Assembly (NCBI GenBank): GCA_011524395.1
Contig: WTKN01000267.1
Location: forward strand, 15,517 to 57,022
Reading direction: 5' to 3'
Length of the DNA stretch: 41,506 nucleotides
Source: Moorena sp. SS36440bin_2
GTDB lineage: Bacteria > Cyanobacteriota > Cyanobacteriia > Cyanobacteriales > Coleofasciculaceae
The notes under the pieces were generated by a model. The model worked only from the letters and a program-made list of their open reading frames with translations, was not told the origin of the DNA and did no database searches. Positions 33,327 to 41,476 of the stretch are shown here, piece by piece. Position 1 is the stretch's first letter, and each line of letters opens with the position of its first letter. Made by a program: the position numbers and the translations under genes.

Positions 33327-34299
33327 AAACATGAAACCGGGTAAGATTCTCAGCAGAGGAATCATTGTGAGCTTCTTCACTGGGGACCGCTAATACTTCT
33401 ATACGCCCCTGCATCACTTCCAAGAGTGTTTGAATCATCAACAAGGTCAGTCCAGATGAAGTGGATACCGTTTCACTGGGCTGTTTTGATTGATCTAGTT
33501 TTGATTGATCTAGAGGTAATTGTAATAAATCAACAGCTTCAGCCCAACAGCTGATGGCACAGGGCATATCAATCCAGATGGAAACTGTTTCAGATTTAGA
33601 GGAGAGTGCAGTCCAAACTTTAATTTGACCACTGCTGATCTGAGTAATCCCAGTATCCACCATCATTACTAATGCTTGTCGAAAACGCCGTGGATCGACT
33701 AAAACGTGAATTTTGGAGTCAGGTGGAACTATTTCCAGCTGCAGATTGCGATTGGCAGCTTGCAAATGGGTCAGACGATAGAGGTCTTCAAACAGCTGCT
33801 TCAAAGAGACTGAGCAAATCTCCAAAACGTTAGTACCGTGTTCAGTTTTAGCTACAGCAGTCACCTCATCAAGCAGTTTAACCATAGTATGGGCAGAGGC
33901 GTTAGCCTGCTGCACAAATTCTCTCTCTTCTTCTGAAGACTCACACAGATCCGACAAAATCAACTGATGTAAACCAATCAAGCGACTCAGGGGCGATCGC
34001 AACTCGTGGGAAGTTCGTGCCAAAAATCCGGCTTTAAACTGGCTCATTTCCATTGCCATTTGGTAAGCCAATTGATTTTGCTTGAATTCCTGTTTCAGAC
34101 GCTGGATTTCTTCAGCATCAGTATCAGTTTGATGGAATCCAGAGGTATTTGAGTCTGTGCTTTCATGGAGGTGCGACCCAAGGTCGCGAGCAATCCCTCG
34201 CGGCCTTGGAAAGCCCACCTTTAAAAATTTCCTGAAGTGACTCCCCATAACTCCTAACCCAATGCCTACTAGCAAATAGATCAGATCCGTCTCACCCAT
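33286..34299 (-). CDS. Histidine-kinase-like protein with degenerate ATPase domain
   Basis: From ATG 34299 the protein has 337 residues: a short N-terminal membrane segment (LIYLLVGIGLGVMG, 6-19), a linker and a HisKA domain with His98 in FLARTSHELRSPLS. A HATPase-like domain follows in which key motifs are changed. The N-box region reads LVMMVDTGITQ without the expected Asn, no DxGxG G1 box is seen (IDMPCAISC), and the G2 region is SSGLTLLMIQTL. Autophosphorylation is therefore doubtful; a scaffold or phosphotransfer role is possible. The frame continues upstream to 34485, but those residues look non-conserved. Residues of about 29-44 (GFPRPRGIARDLGSHL) are encoded by a palindromic repeat. 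The 3' end overlaps the GNAT gene by 41 nt. Confidence 0.75.
   Translation of the reverse strand: MGETDLIYLLVGIGLGVMGSHFRKFLKVGFPRPRGIARDLGSHLHESTDSNTSGFHQTDTDAEEIQRLKQEFKQNQLAYQMAMEMSQFKAGFLARTSHELRSPLSRLIGLHQLILSDLCESSEEEREFVQQANASAHTMVKLLDEVTAVAKTEHGTNVLEICSVSLKQLFEDLYRLTHLQAANRNLQLEIVPPDSKIHVLVDPRRFRQALVMMVDTGITQISSGQIKVWTALSSKSETVSIWIDMPCAISCWAEAVDLLQLPLDQSKLDQSKQPSETVSTSSGLTLLMIQTLLEVMQGRIEVLAVPSEEAHNDSSAENLTRFHVSIPQGIPEIVEPY
34169..34220. repeat. CAATCC-loop palindromic repeat inside the kinase-like gene
   Basis: AGGTGCGACCCAAGGTCGCG, loop region CAATCC, and CTCGCGGCCTT form a near-perfect hairpin. The reverse complement of 38767-38819 is clearly the same repeat. It is translated in frame. 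Confidence 0.8.
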
Positions 34300-34612
34300 G
34301 CTTATTAAGTCTTGCCACACTAAAAACGTCAACAGGTGCCCACCAAACCGCGAATTTAATTCGCAACGGAAAGCGAACCTAACAAAATTGAAGGATAAAG
34401 AATGAAGGTTGAAGCTTATACTGCTGGAAATCGACAAGAATAGAGTTGGGTAGGGAACCAGGCTAAAAAAAATACCTGTTACCAAGTAACCAATCGATAG
34501 CCAGTTTTCATGATTACTTCACAATTCATGATTACTTCACAATTCAAACTTCATACTTTTTTGTCAGATCTTTTTAAGGATAGCTAGTTTTTTTCAAAGG
34601 TGAGTAGAACTA
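34300..34612. other. Spacer between tsaC and the kinase-like gene
   Basis: It contains the palindrome GCGAATTTAATTCGC (34350-34364) and two perfect tandem copies of an 18-bp unit, CATGATTACTTCACAATT, at 34509-34526 and 34527-34544. No gene beyond a non-conserved upstream extension of the kinase-like frame. Confidence 0.65.
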
Positions 34613-35215
34613 TTAAAACCCTGAATCTTCTAATTGAATCCCTCCAGCACGCAAAATTTCCCAGCCACTGCTTGTCCATTTAGCAACAGTAGACGGGACG
34701 CCAATCTTGTCTGGTTTTATCGCTTCTAACTCAGCTGGCTGGAGCGTCAATACCTCGGGAAACTGCACCTCAACCGCTGCCATTGTTTGTAACGGTGGCT
34801 CGCCTGAGTAATTAGCACTGGTAGTTGCCAACGGACCAGTCTTGGACAAAATTGCGATCGCTATCCTGGAAGCTGGCACACGAATCCCAATAGTAGTCGG
34901 GTCAGAAGGATTCATAACGGTAGGTACTTTATCTGAAGCGGGTAACACCAATGTTAATGCTCCTGGCCAATACTTCTGAGCCATGTGTTCCCAAATTGAC
35001 CTCTGTGCGGAAGTACCTTGAACAAATGGCCAAAGAGACTTAGGAGATGCCCCCATCAAAATCAAAGGTTTGTCTTGAGGACGCCGCTTTGCCTCAAACA
35101 CCAACTCTGACTTGTGCGGTAGCACTGCTAGTGCTGGGACTGTATCTGTTGGAAAACTTACCAGCTTACCTGAGATAGCCCCAGAAATCAGGGTAGCCAT
35201 AGAAACTTGGGTCAT
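34613..35215 (-). CDS. tsaC: L-threonylcarbamoyladenylate synthase (TsaC/Sua5/YrdC family)
   Basis: This enzyme makes threonylcarbamoyl-AMP from threonine, bicarbonate and ATP for the t6A37 modification of ANN-decoding tRNAs. The 200-residue single-domain (TsaC-length) protein has SFPTDTVPALA (20-30), the K-R-R...K motif KRRPQDKPL (43-51) and YWPGALTLVLP. TIGIRVP and ATTSANYSG (130-138) are also present. It lacks the extra Sua5 domain. It lies 102 nt downstream of prmC on the same strand, so it is probably in the tic22-like/prmC transcript. Confidence 0.92.
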   Translation of the reverse strand: MTQVSMATLISGAISGKLVSFPTDTVPALAVLPHKSELVFEAKRRPQDKPLILMGASPKSLWPFVQGTSAQRSIWEHMAQKYWPGALTLVLPASDKVPTVMNPSDPTTIGIRVPASRIAIAILSKTGPLATTSANYSGEPPLQTMAAVEVQFPEVLTLQPAELEAIKPDKIGVPSTVAKWTSSGWEILRAGGIQLEDSGF

Positions 35216-35317
35216 TGCTCACCAGCACACTAAAAAGTAGAAGCGATAACGTCAAAGGTAAACGTTGGCTGAAATTATCCAAAGCTTTTTACCTATTGGC
35301 ATCAATGCATACCTTGT

Positions 35318-36265
35318 TTATACTTCATACTTTCTATAAGCTAGAGCAAAGCGGTCAATACCTGCTAAATCAGGAAATATCTGAATCTGAGAGTAACTGC
35401 CCTGGTTTTGCAGTAGTTGAACAACCTTGTCCGCTTGTCCTGCCATCATTTCAATTAACCAAACACCGCCGGGGCGCAGATAATCCCCAGATATTTCAAT
35501 CAGCTGTCGGATACAGTCTAGACCATCCCTGCCGCCGTCGAGGGCAATATGCGGTTCATGGTAGTAAATTTCTGGTTGTAGCTGTTTGAGGGAGTTACTA
35601 GGTATATAAGGTGGGTTTGCCACTATACCACTTAACTGGCCTTTTAAGGCTTCTAGAGGTGAATACCAAGAACCATGGTAAAACTTTATTTTTTCTGCCA
35701 TGCCCAACTGTTGAGCATTAAGTTGAGCAATGGCAAGGGCTTCTTCAGTGCAATCAACCCCATGAATTGTCCCATGGGGAAATACCTCTGCCAGTCCACA
35801 AGCGATCGCTCCACTACCAGTTCCCAAATCCGCCCAGTGTCCTGATGATAAGTCAGCTTTAGAGCTCATAGCTACAGCATTGACCGCCAGATCAATCAGG
35901 GATTCAGTTTCTGGACGGGGAATCAGGACAGCTGGGGAAACTCTCAAGGAGAAATGACGCCAAGGGGTAACCCCAGCTAGGTATTGAACTGGGCATCGCT
36001 GATGGATACGCCTTTGCCACAGTTGGGTAAGTACAGGTAGAGGTTGGGAAAGTTTAATAGTTGAGTTCTCAGCGGCTTTCCCTAATAAGGAACACTTTTG
36101 CCATGACTCCAAGCGTAGCACTAATGGGTCAAGCTCAGCTACCTCCTTTAGCAACCAGTCCACTTCAGCTCTAGAGACACCTGCCTCGGCTGCAGACTTG
36201 CAGGCATCTTGACGCCACTGCCAGAGTTCTTTTCCCGAGACCGCCCACCGCTGATCCATAATCAT
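35318..36265 (-). CDS. prmC: Release factor glutamine N5-methyltransferase PrmC
   Basis: PrmC (HemK) methylates the GGQ glutamine of peptide release factors using S-adenosylmethionine. The 315-residue protein has the N-terminal helical substrate domain (about 1-100), then VLIPRPETE (113-121), the SAM-binding DLGTGSGAIA (146-155) and the catalytic NPPYIP (217-222). The ATG overlaps the stop of the tic22-like gene by 4 nt. The first Met may be 36265 or two codons later. Confidence 0.94.
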   Translation of the reverse strand: MIMDQRWAVSGKELWQWRQDACKSAAEAGVSRAEVDWLLKEVAELDPLVLRLESWQKCSLLGKAAENSTIKLSQPLPVLTQLWQRRIHQRCPVQYLAGVTPWRHFSLRVSPAVLIPRPETESLIDLAVNAVAMSSKADLSSGHWADLGTGSGAIACGLAEVFPHGTIHGVDCTEEALAIAQLNAQQLGMAEKIKFYHGSWYSPLEALKGQLSGIVANPPYIPSNSLKQLQPEIYYHEPHIALDGGRDGLDCIRQLIEISGDYLRPGGVWLIEMMAGQADKVVQLLQNQGSYSQIQIFPDLAGIDRFALAYRKYEV

Positions 36266-37029
36266 TGATTTGGACTTTGGAGTTGATTTTGGGACAGACT
36301 TTGCAAAAACTTCAGGGATTCCTGGGATGGCACTAGTACGATTTTCTCTAGCTGCTGATCATTGCTCTCCTGTAAGGTTTGAATAACCCCCTCTAGAGGC
36401 ACTACCTCTATCTTAACCTGGGAGTTAGGGTCTTGCTGCTTATAGCGGTTGACTATATTCTGTAATTGCTCTTTGTTAAAAAAGAACGGAATTGAAGAGA
36501 CCCCATTTTGTTGAATAGTTAGGTATCCACTGTTGCTAGCTTCTTTGGCAACAAACAGTGGTACGCCCTGAAATGGCTTTTTGTCTTGACCATTTTGGTT
36601 CCAGATCGCTTGTGCCTTCTTTACCTGCTGTTGGTTTGGTATGTAGGCAAAATTTAAACCATTGGCAACAGTGCGATTCTTTTGATTTTGCTCATGAACT
36701 TCCCCCAAAGATACAGGCACTACTTTTACCTTGTTACCTAGTTCAGGATTCTCCTGCTTTAAACGCTGTACAAACGCATTAGCATCTTCTTGGCTAATAA
36801 ACACACCTGCGACTGAGGTAGTCTTCTTTTGATCTTGCTGATCTGGAATTGAGGCTACTAGTGGCGAACCTTTACTATCAGTAACTGCAAATACAGGTAC
36901 AGGTCTCAACTTTTCTCTTACCTGGTCTTCGGTCAGAGCCAGTGCCGCTAAATTTTCTGCACTCACTGAGCCTAGTAAGGCACTCGCTACTAAACTTAAT
37001 GTTGTGCCCCAACGGAACAATGATTTCAT
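36262..37029 (-). CDS. Tic22-like family protein
   Basis: Tic22 homologues in cyanobacteria are periplasmic or thylakoid-lumen proteins implicated in outer-membrane biogenesis; in plastids Tic22 assists protein import. From ATG 37029 the protein has 255 residues with a signal peptide (MKSLFRWGTTLSLVASALLG, cleaved after SVSA). Two related halves follow: VPVFAVTDSKGSPLVAS with VAGVFISQEDANAFVQRLKQ, and GVPLFVAKE with IPFFFNKEQLQNIVNRYKQ. GAGGT lies 12 nt before this ATG, which is why I prefer it to the 14-residue longer frame. It is the first gene of the transcript with prmC. Confidence 0.9.
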   Translation of the reverse strand: MKSLFRWGTTLSLVASALLGSVSAENLAALALTEDQVREKLRPVPVFAVTDSKGSPLVASIPDQQDQKKTTSVAGVFISQEDANAFVQRLKQENPELGNKVKVVPVSLGEVHEQNQKNRTVANGLNFAYIPNQQQVKKAQAIWNQNGQDKKPFQGVPLFVAKEASNSGYLTIQQNGVSSIPFFFNKEQLQNIVNRYKQQDPNSQVKIEVVPLEGVIQTLQESNDQQLEKIVLVPSQESLKFLQSLSQNQLQSPNQ

Positions 37030-37343
37030 AGAAATTACCTCGAGTTTTAAGGAAGAAGAGCCTGTTACCACTAGAATACCCTGCTCACTGAGAGATCTGA
37101 ACGCACCTCGCTAACCTCTAGTAGAGGCAGAGATTCAAATCTAACTTGATCGATCATAGCTTGACCTGGCTTGTTAACAAGCCCTGATCAGTTGCGTTTA
37201 ATACACCTTTAGCTAACTCTTATCAAGTTTGAATGTATCAAGTTTGACTGTATATGACTGTATCAAGTTCCACTGAGTTTACCCTGGTGTCTTGACTGAT
37301 TTAGTGATTTACTTATGGACTGATCGAGTTATGAATTTAAAAT

Positions 37344-37416
37344 CGGGATGACAGGATTTGAACCTGCGACATCCTGCTCCCAAAGCAGGCGCGCTACCAA
37401 GCTGCGCTACATCCCG
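37344..37416 (-). tRNA. tRNA-Pro(UGG)
   Basis: The minus strand folds as a cloverleaf. Acceptor CGGGATG pairs with CATCCCG, the D-arm is GCGC...GCGC, and the anticodon stem is CCTGC/GCAGG with loop TTTGGGA (anticodon TGG). The T-arm is GCAGG-TTCAAAT-CCTGT. Length is 73 nt without encoded CCA. Confidence 0.95.
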
Positions 37417-37479
37417 GATGCTACCTTTAAGTATTATAACCAGTATAACTTACTTTTGGCGCTTTGTGTTTACTCAAGA

Positions 37480-38001
37480 TTAATCTGGATACCAGAACAT
37501 GCCTTTAATACCTTCTGGGTCAGGCATAAATCCCATTTTACGGTAAAAACTTACCACTTGAGGATCGGCAAATAAGGTGATATTGCTAATATCCTGGCTG
37601 CGCAATTTTTTGATCATATATCTCATCAAAGCTTTGCCCAGTCCCTTGGTTTGGAAATCTGGATGAACCACTACATCCCAGATTGTCGCATTGAAAGCAT
37701 GATCAGAAGTGGCACGGGCAAAGCCAATTAAGCGCCTCGTGTTACCTCGCTGGTACCACATCGAAGTAACCAAAAAGCTATGCTGAATGGCTTTCCTAAC
37801 TTTGCGCAGAGGACGGCGAGACCAACCAACAGCATCACAAAGTTCTTCCAATTCGTACAGATCAATTTCTCGTGTTGTACTAAAAAATACCCGTGAGGTA
37901 CCGTCGGTGCGATATTTTAAACCTTCTACGGTATCTCCTTCAGGTCGTGTTTGAGGTAAAGCAGTGTCAGAACTGCTAAAGAAGCTTTTCCAAAAACCCA
38001 T
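37480..38001 (-). CDS. GNAT acetyltransferase related to plastid NSI/SNAT (Ycf52-like)
   Basis: The 173-residue GNAT has [20 protein letters not shown], then [19 protein letters not shown] (acetyl-CoA loop), [20 protein letters not shown] and a C-terminal [12 protein letters not shown]. The last two match, as I remember them, the chloroplast acetyltransferase NSI/SNAT/GNAT2 of plants and the red-algal plastid gene ycf52. In plants that enzyme acetylates proteins and arylalkylamines and is needed for photosynthetic state transitions. Whether the cyanobacterial protein shares this role is inference. It lies 63 nt from tRNA-Pro on the same strand. It is a paralogue of the GNAT at 32856-33326. 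Confidence 0.85.
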   Translation of the reverse strand: MGFWKSFFSSSDTALPQTRPEGDTVEGLKYRTDGTSRVFFSTTREIDLYELEELCDAVGWSRRPLRKVRKAIQHSFLVTSMWYQRGNTRRLIGFARATSDHAFNATIWDVVVHPDFQTKGLGKALMRYMIKKLRSQDISNITLFADPQVVSFYRKMGFMPDPEGIKGMFWYPD

Positions 38002-38503
38002 GCAGGTGTGAAAGTGGCGTTATCATAATTGTGAGCTACTTGGACTGGTAATGGTCTTCTTTCCCTGACGGCTCAGACGTTCTGGGTCTCGGTCAACCAG
38101 AGCCAGACTTAAATGTTTGTTTCAAAAAACAGAAAGTGATATTTGATCTATTGGTTTTATTCCACCAGGAAAACTATCATACCCGACCTACCTTGATCTG
38201 AAACTAATTCTTTGTGGAAACGATAATACCACAATTAACCCTCCTATATAAATTCTTATCCTAGCATTCCCATCGGTCGCACTCATTGAAGTCGCTTGGA
38301 TAAGATGCTCCCGTCTTAGGGGGTACAGCTGTTTGCTGCCCTTGGGCGAATCTAAATCAACAACCGATGCAGTGGCGTGACGGGGGTTTCCACGAGACAA
38401 ACAGCGGTGCCTTCACGTAGTCTCTCTAAAGGAGAATCGCTGTGTTCCGCACACAGCAAAACCAGTCGCGCTTTGCATCAACAGCTGCCCTTAACCCGTG
38501 GCC

Positions 38504-38949
38504 AATTTAATTCTGAATGGTAAGAGCGCACCTAACCAGGAAAGTCGGCAAGCTACCGAAGGTGGGGAAGTTGGGGAAGATTAGTTAGACTAGGCTAATC
38601 AGCAAAATTGGTGAGAAATGAATCAGATCCGCGCTTGTTGTTGCCTCGGGGGACCCAGAGAGTTTTGAGCATGACAAAAGCCTCAAACCCAGACGAAACC
38701 CTTGGAAATACACCAAATAGCCAAAAATGGCTCAAACCCAGATATATCAATAAATCAAGCAAATCAAGGTGCGCGCCTCCAAGGCCGGGAGGGATTCCTC
38801 GCGGCCTTGGGTCGCACCTCAATGTTAAACTCTATCTATATATACATTTAAGGCTCTTTTCTCAGTATTTTTGTAAGTCCCCCTACAAGCTTACCGGGTT
38901 GTGTTAACTCAAAAAGCTTAGGTGCGCTCTTACCATTAAGAATTAAATT
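38504..38949. mobile_element. MITE-like element with 32-bp terminal inverted repeats
   Basis: The left end at 38504-38535 and the reverse complement of 38918-38949 are identical at 31 of 32 positions (both contain GGTAAGAGCGCACCTAA). The 446-bp interior has no gene, but it carries a copy of the CAATCC-loop palindrome at 38767-38819. A short non-autonomous transposable element is the simplest reading. I see no clear target duplication. Confidence 0.65.
38767..38819. repeat. CAATCC-loop-type palindromic repeat within the MITE-like element
   Basis: AGGTGCG...CGCACCT form the outer arms, and CCAAGGCCGGGAGG pairs with CCTCGCGGCCTTGG in the inner arms. On the minus strand it closely matches the copy inside the kinase-like gene at 34169-34220; the loop reads GAATCC here. 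Confidence 0.8.
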
Positions 38950-39030
38950 CGCACCTTTCGGCAAATCCGACGCGGGGCGCTAACGGGCGCGCACCTTTTG
39001 ATAAACAAGAATAGCCACCTACCCCTATCG

Positions 39031-39756
39031 ATGACTGTGGGTTGGAAATCATCCGAACAAGAAATCCTGAAACGCTTCAACCGAGCGTTTCCTAAGTTCT
39101 ATGAGCAGTTTGTTAGTAGTGAAATCCAACTGCATAACCTCAGACTTGCTTACCGACTCTATAAAACCCAACATGCTGTAATTGAGATCAAACCGGAAGG
39201 CTCAAAAAGTGTCCTACACTTTGCTTACCGGAATGAGTCTTTTCTGCTCAGTGATATTTTTGGGGTTCTGACTGCCTATGGACTGACTATCCACAGTCTC
39301 AGTCTTTATGGTCAAATTAGTCCACCAATGCTGGTGTTTATGAAACTAGTGGTATCTCGTAACCGGAAAGCGCTGACCCACAAAACCTCAGAAAATGTCT
39401 GCCGTGCCCTGAGAGAGGCTTTGGCAGGGCGCTTTGAGGTGGAACAAATGCTGGCAGTGGAATTTAATCTCGATGCTGGCTTGAAGCAGGTAGAAACAGA
39501 ATTTTATGTAGATCCAGTCTTCCATCTCCCAGCCCTATTAATTGAGGCAAATAATCAACCTGGATTATTTTACAAAGTTATGTATGCCATCTGGCAAGAG
39601 GATTTACTGGTGGTCAATGCCAACTTGCTGGTGTGGCGGGGACGAACCAGGCTGATTCTTTACCTACTAGGCCCTAACGGAAACTTGATTCCCGATTATT
39701 TAGGTCAAAAAATTGCTGAAAGCATTCGGAGGCGATTACTAGGTCAAGTGTTTTAG
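39031..39756 (+). CDS. Tandem ACT-like domain protein
   Basis: From ATG 39031 the protein has 241 residues. It seems to hold two ACT-like regulatory folds. The first is around 50-135 (SVLHFAYRNESFLLSDIFGV and LTAYGLTIHSLSLYGQI). The second is around 160-235 (HLPALLIEANNQPGLFYKVM, YAIWQEDLLVVNANLLVWRG). The D-x-P/N-Q-P-G-L-(F/L)-x-x-(V/I) pattern resembles the C-terminal ACT domains of GlnD-type sensors, but there is no nucleotidyltransferase part. Ligand and partners are unknown. A TTG at 38998 would extend it by 11 residues with no better ribosome-binding site. Confidence 0.6.
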   Translation: MTVGWKSSEQEILKRFNRAFPKFYEQFVSSEIQLHNLRLAYRLYKTQHAVIEIKPEGSKSVLHFAYRNESFLLSDIFGVLTAYGLTIHSLSLYGQISPPMLVFMKLVVSRNRKALTHKTSENVCRALREALAGRFEVEQMLAVEFNLDAGLKQVETEFYVDPVFHLPALLIEANNQPGLFYKVMYAIWQEDLLVVNANLLVWRGRTRLILYLLGPNGNLIPDYLGQKIAESIRRRLLGQVF

Positions 39757-39848
39757 TGATCATTGGGTGACAAGCACAGGTGCGACCCGTTGTGATTAAA
39801 ATCACTGACGAATTTCCTATCCTGTTAATTCTTCGATAATATCAAGGT

Positions 39849-40760
39849 ATGGCAAGCATTAACATCCTAGGAGTCTCCCATACTTACGAATTAACACCTC
39901 CTACTCAATCATCCTGTCCTGTTCTGGTTTTCATCCACGGCTGGCTGTTAAGCCGTAGCTATTGGCAACCTCTAATTTATAGGTTGTCACAGCAGTATCA
40001 GTGTCTGATCTATGACCTGCGGGGATTCGGTGAATCCCAGTCCCAAATTCATAACACTCAAAGCTCAACATCGAACCGGGACTCGGAATCACCATTTCCT
40101 GAGACTGCTACTTCACCCACTGACCGCTATAGCTTAGCTGCCTATGCTGAGGACTTGGTAATATTGTTAGAAGAACTGGGAATCGAACAGGCGTGGGTTA
40201 TTGGTCATTCCCTAGGGGGTAGCATTGCTCTGTGGGGTGCCTATTTGCTCCCTCAGAGGATTAAAGGGGTAATCTGTCTTAATGCTGGTGGTGGAATTTA
40301 TCTTAAAGAAGAATTTGAGCGCTTTCGGCTGGCTGGTGAGCAGTTGGTAAAACGCCGTCCCCGTTGGTTGTGTTATGTCCCTTTACTCGATTTATTGTTT
40401 ACCCGGGCTCAGGTAGCGCATCCTATTTCCCGAAAATGGGGACGTCAACGGGTTGTTGATTTTGTTACTGCTAACGCGGAAGCTGCACTGAGGACGTTAC
40501 TAGATACTACCACAGAAGCCGAGGTCCATCGCTTACCTCAGGTTGTTTCCCGACTCAAACAACCTGTTTATTTTATTGCTGGTACTAAGGATAAGGTAAT
40601 GGCACCGAAATATGTGCGTCATCTGGCTAGTTTTCACAATCTCTTTCAATCCTGTGGGGACAATGTGATTGAAATTGCTGAATGTGGACATATGGCGATG
40701 GTGGAAAAACCAGAGACTATTGAGGATCAAATTCGTAAAATTTTGGCTAATTATAGTTAA
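39849..40760 (+). CDS. Alpha/beta hydrolase
   Basis: The 303-residue protein has the alpha/beta-hydrolase fold. It has VLVFIHGWLLSRSYW (25-39, oxyanion region), LRGFGESQ (57-64) and the nucleophile Ser121 in VIGHSLGGS. The acid is Asp248 in AGTKDKVMAP and the base is His281 in AECGHMAMVEKPE. An unusually polar insert rich in Ser/Thr/Pro (about 64-95) separates the first strands from the nucleophile. No signal peptide is visible. The substrate cannot be told from sequence. The start is ATG 39849. Confidence 0.88.
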   Translation: MASINILGVSHTYELTPPTQSSCPVLVFIHGWLLSRSYWQPLIYRLSQQYQCLIYDLRGFGESQSQIHNTQSSTSNRDSESPFPETATSPTDRYSLAAYAEDLVILLEELGIEQAWVIGHSLGGSIALWGAYLLPQRIKGVICLNAGGGIYLKEEFERFRLAGEQLVKRRPRWLCYVPLLDLLFTRAQVAHPISRKWGRQRVVDFVTANAEAALRTLLDTTTEAEVHRLPQVVSRLKQPVYFIAGTKDKVMAPKYVRHLASFHNLFQSCGDNVIEIAECGHMAMVEKPETIEDQIRKILANYS

Positions 40761-41080
40761 TTACGGAACTCCCAAGGCTGAAAGCCCCGTGTTTTTAAAA
40801 CGGGTCAGAAGTTACCCCAGCGAGGGATTGCTCGCTGGGGCAGCCTTTATGGTTGGTCGGCTATGGGTAAAAGGGTTAAAACTTTGAGGCGCGACAATCG
40901 CGCGAATTTAATTACTGGTCAAGCGCGCCTCCATGATTAAGGCTGCCTTATTTTAAGGTTTCGTCTCCGGGATGAAAGCCAGTTAGCGACTTTAGTCGCC
41001 GTGAAAAAGATCTGACCTTGATTTGACAGTTTTAGCTTGAAATATTAGCGTAATAATATATCAGTTAAGGTCGAGTTCTG
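40761..41080. other. Spacer with several hairpins upstream of the tnpB fragment
   Basis: CCCGT...ACGGG with internal T-tract at 40786-40804 could terminate the hydrolase gene. CCCCAGCGAG/CTCGCTGGGG at 40815-40840 is a CAATCC-loop-type hairpin. GCGCGA/TCGCGC at 40889-40903 and GCGACT/AGTCGC at 40986-40999 are further perfect stems. The last part may be the left end of the tnpB element. Confidence 0.6.
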
Positions 41081-41476
41081 ATGATTATTCTAGAGTTCAA
41101 ATCATACGGCAAACCCCTTCAGTATCAAGCTATAGACGAAGCGATTCGGACGGTTAAATTTATCCGTAATAGCTGCATTCGTTTATGGATGGACAACAAA
41201 GGGACGGGGAAATATGACCTTAGTAAGTACTGCAAGATTCTTGCTAAAGAATTCCCTTTTGCTAATGAATTGAACTCTACCGCCCGACAAGCGGCTGCTG
41301 AAAGGGCATGGTTAGAAGTTACCGTAAGAATAGTGGAGCCTTGTCAGCCATGCAGTCGCTCATGGGGGAAACCACGGCAGTCGCTCATGGTTAGAAGTTA
41401 CCGTAAGACAGGCTCGCCTTGTCAGCCATGCAGTCGCTCATGGGGGAAACCCCCAAGACCGCGCAAATCACGCTAA
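41081..41476 (+). pseudogene. Truncated tnpB (N-terminal fragment)
   Basis: Residues 1-77 (MIILEFKSYGKPLQYQAIDE, AIRTVKFIRNSCIRLWMDNK, then LNSTARQAAAERAW) match the N-terminus of IS891/IS1341-type TnpB proteins, which are about 400 residues long. After that the frame runs into repeat sequence (PCQPCSRSWGKP twice) and stops at 41474-41476. No RuvC motif is present, so it is dead. The repeat sequence is a 79-bp imperfect tandem duplication with copies from 41307 and 41386. It belongs to a different TnpB group from the full-length gene at 22981-24453. Confidence 0.8.

Larger units (their letters stand above)
38002..39030. other. 1-kb intergenic region containing a MITE-like element
   Basis: 38002-38503 has no gene that I accept. 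It includes a hairpin GCTGTGT/ACACAGC near 38440-38460 and GC-rich structured sequence of unknown origin on the minus strand (about 38270-38420). 38504-38949 is the inverted-repeat element. The last stretch is GC-rich (GACGCGGGGCGCTAACGGGC) before the ACT-like gene. Confidence 0.6.

Noticed and set aside
38188-38400. 70-residue minus-strand frame
   Set aside because: There is no recognisable domain, it lies in GC-rich structured DNA beside a MITE-like element, and it has no convincing ribosome-binding site.
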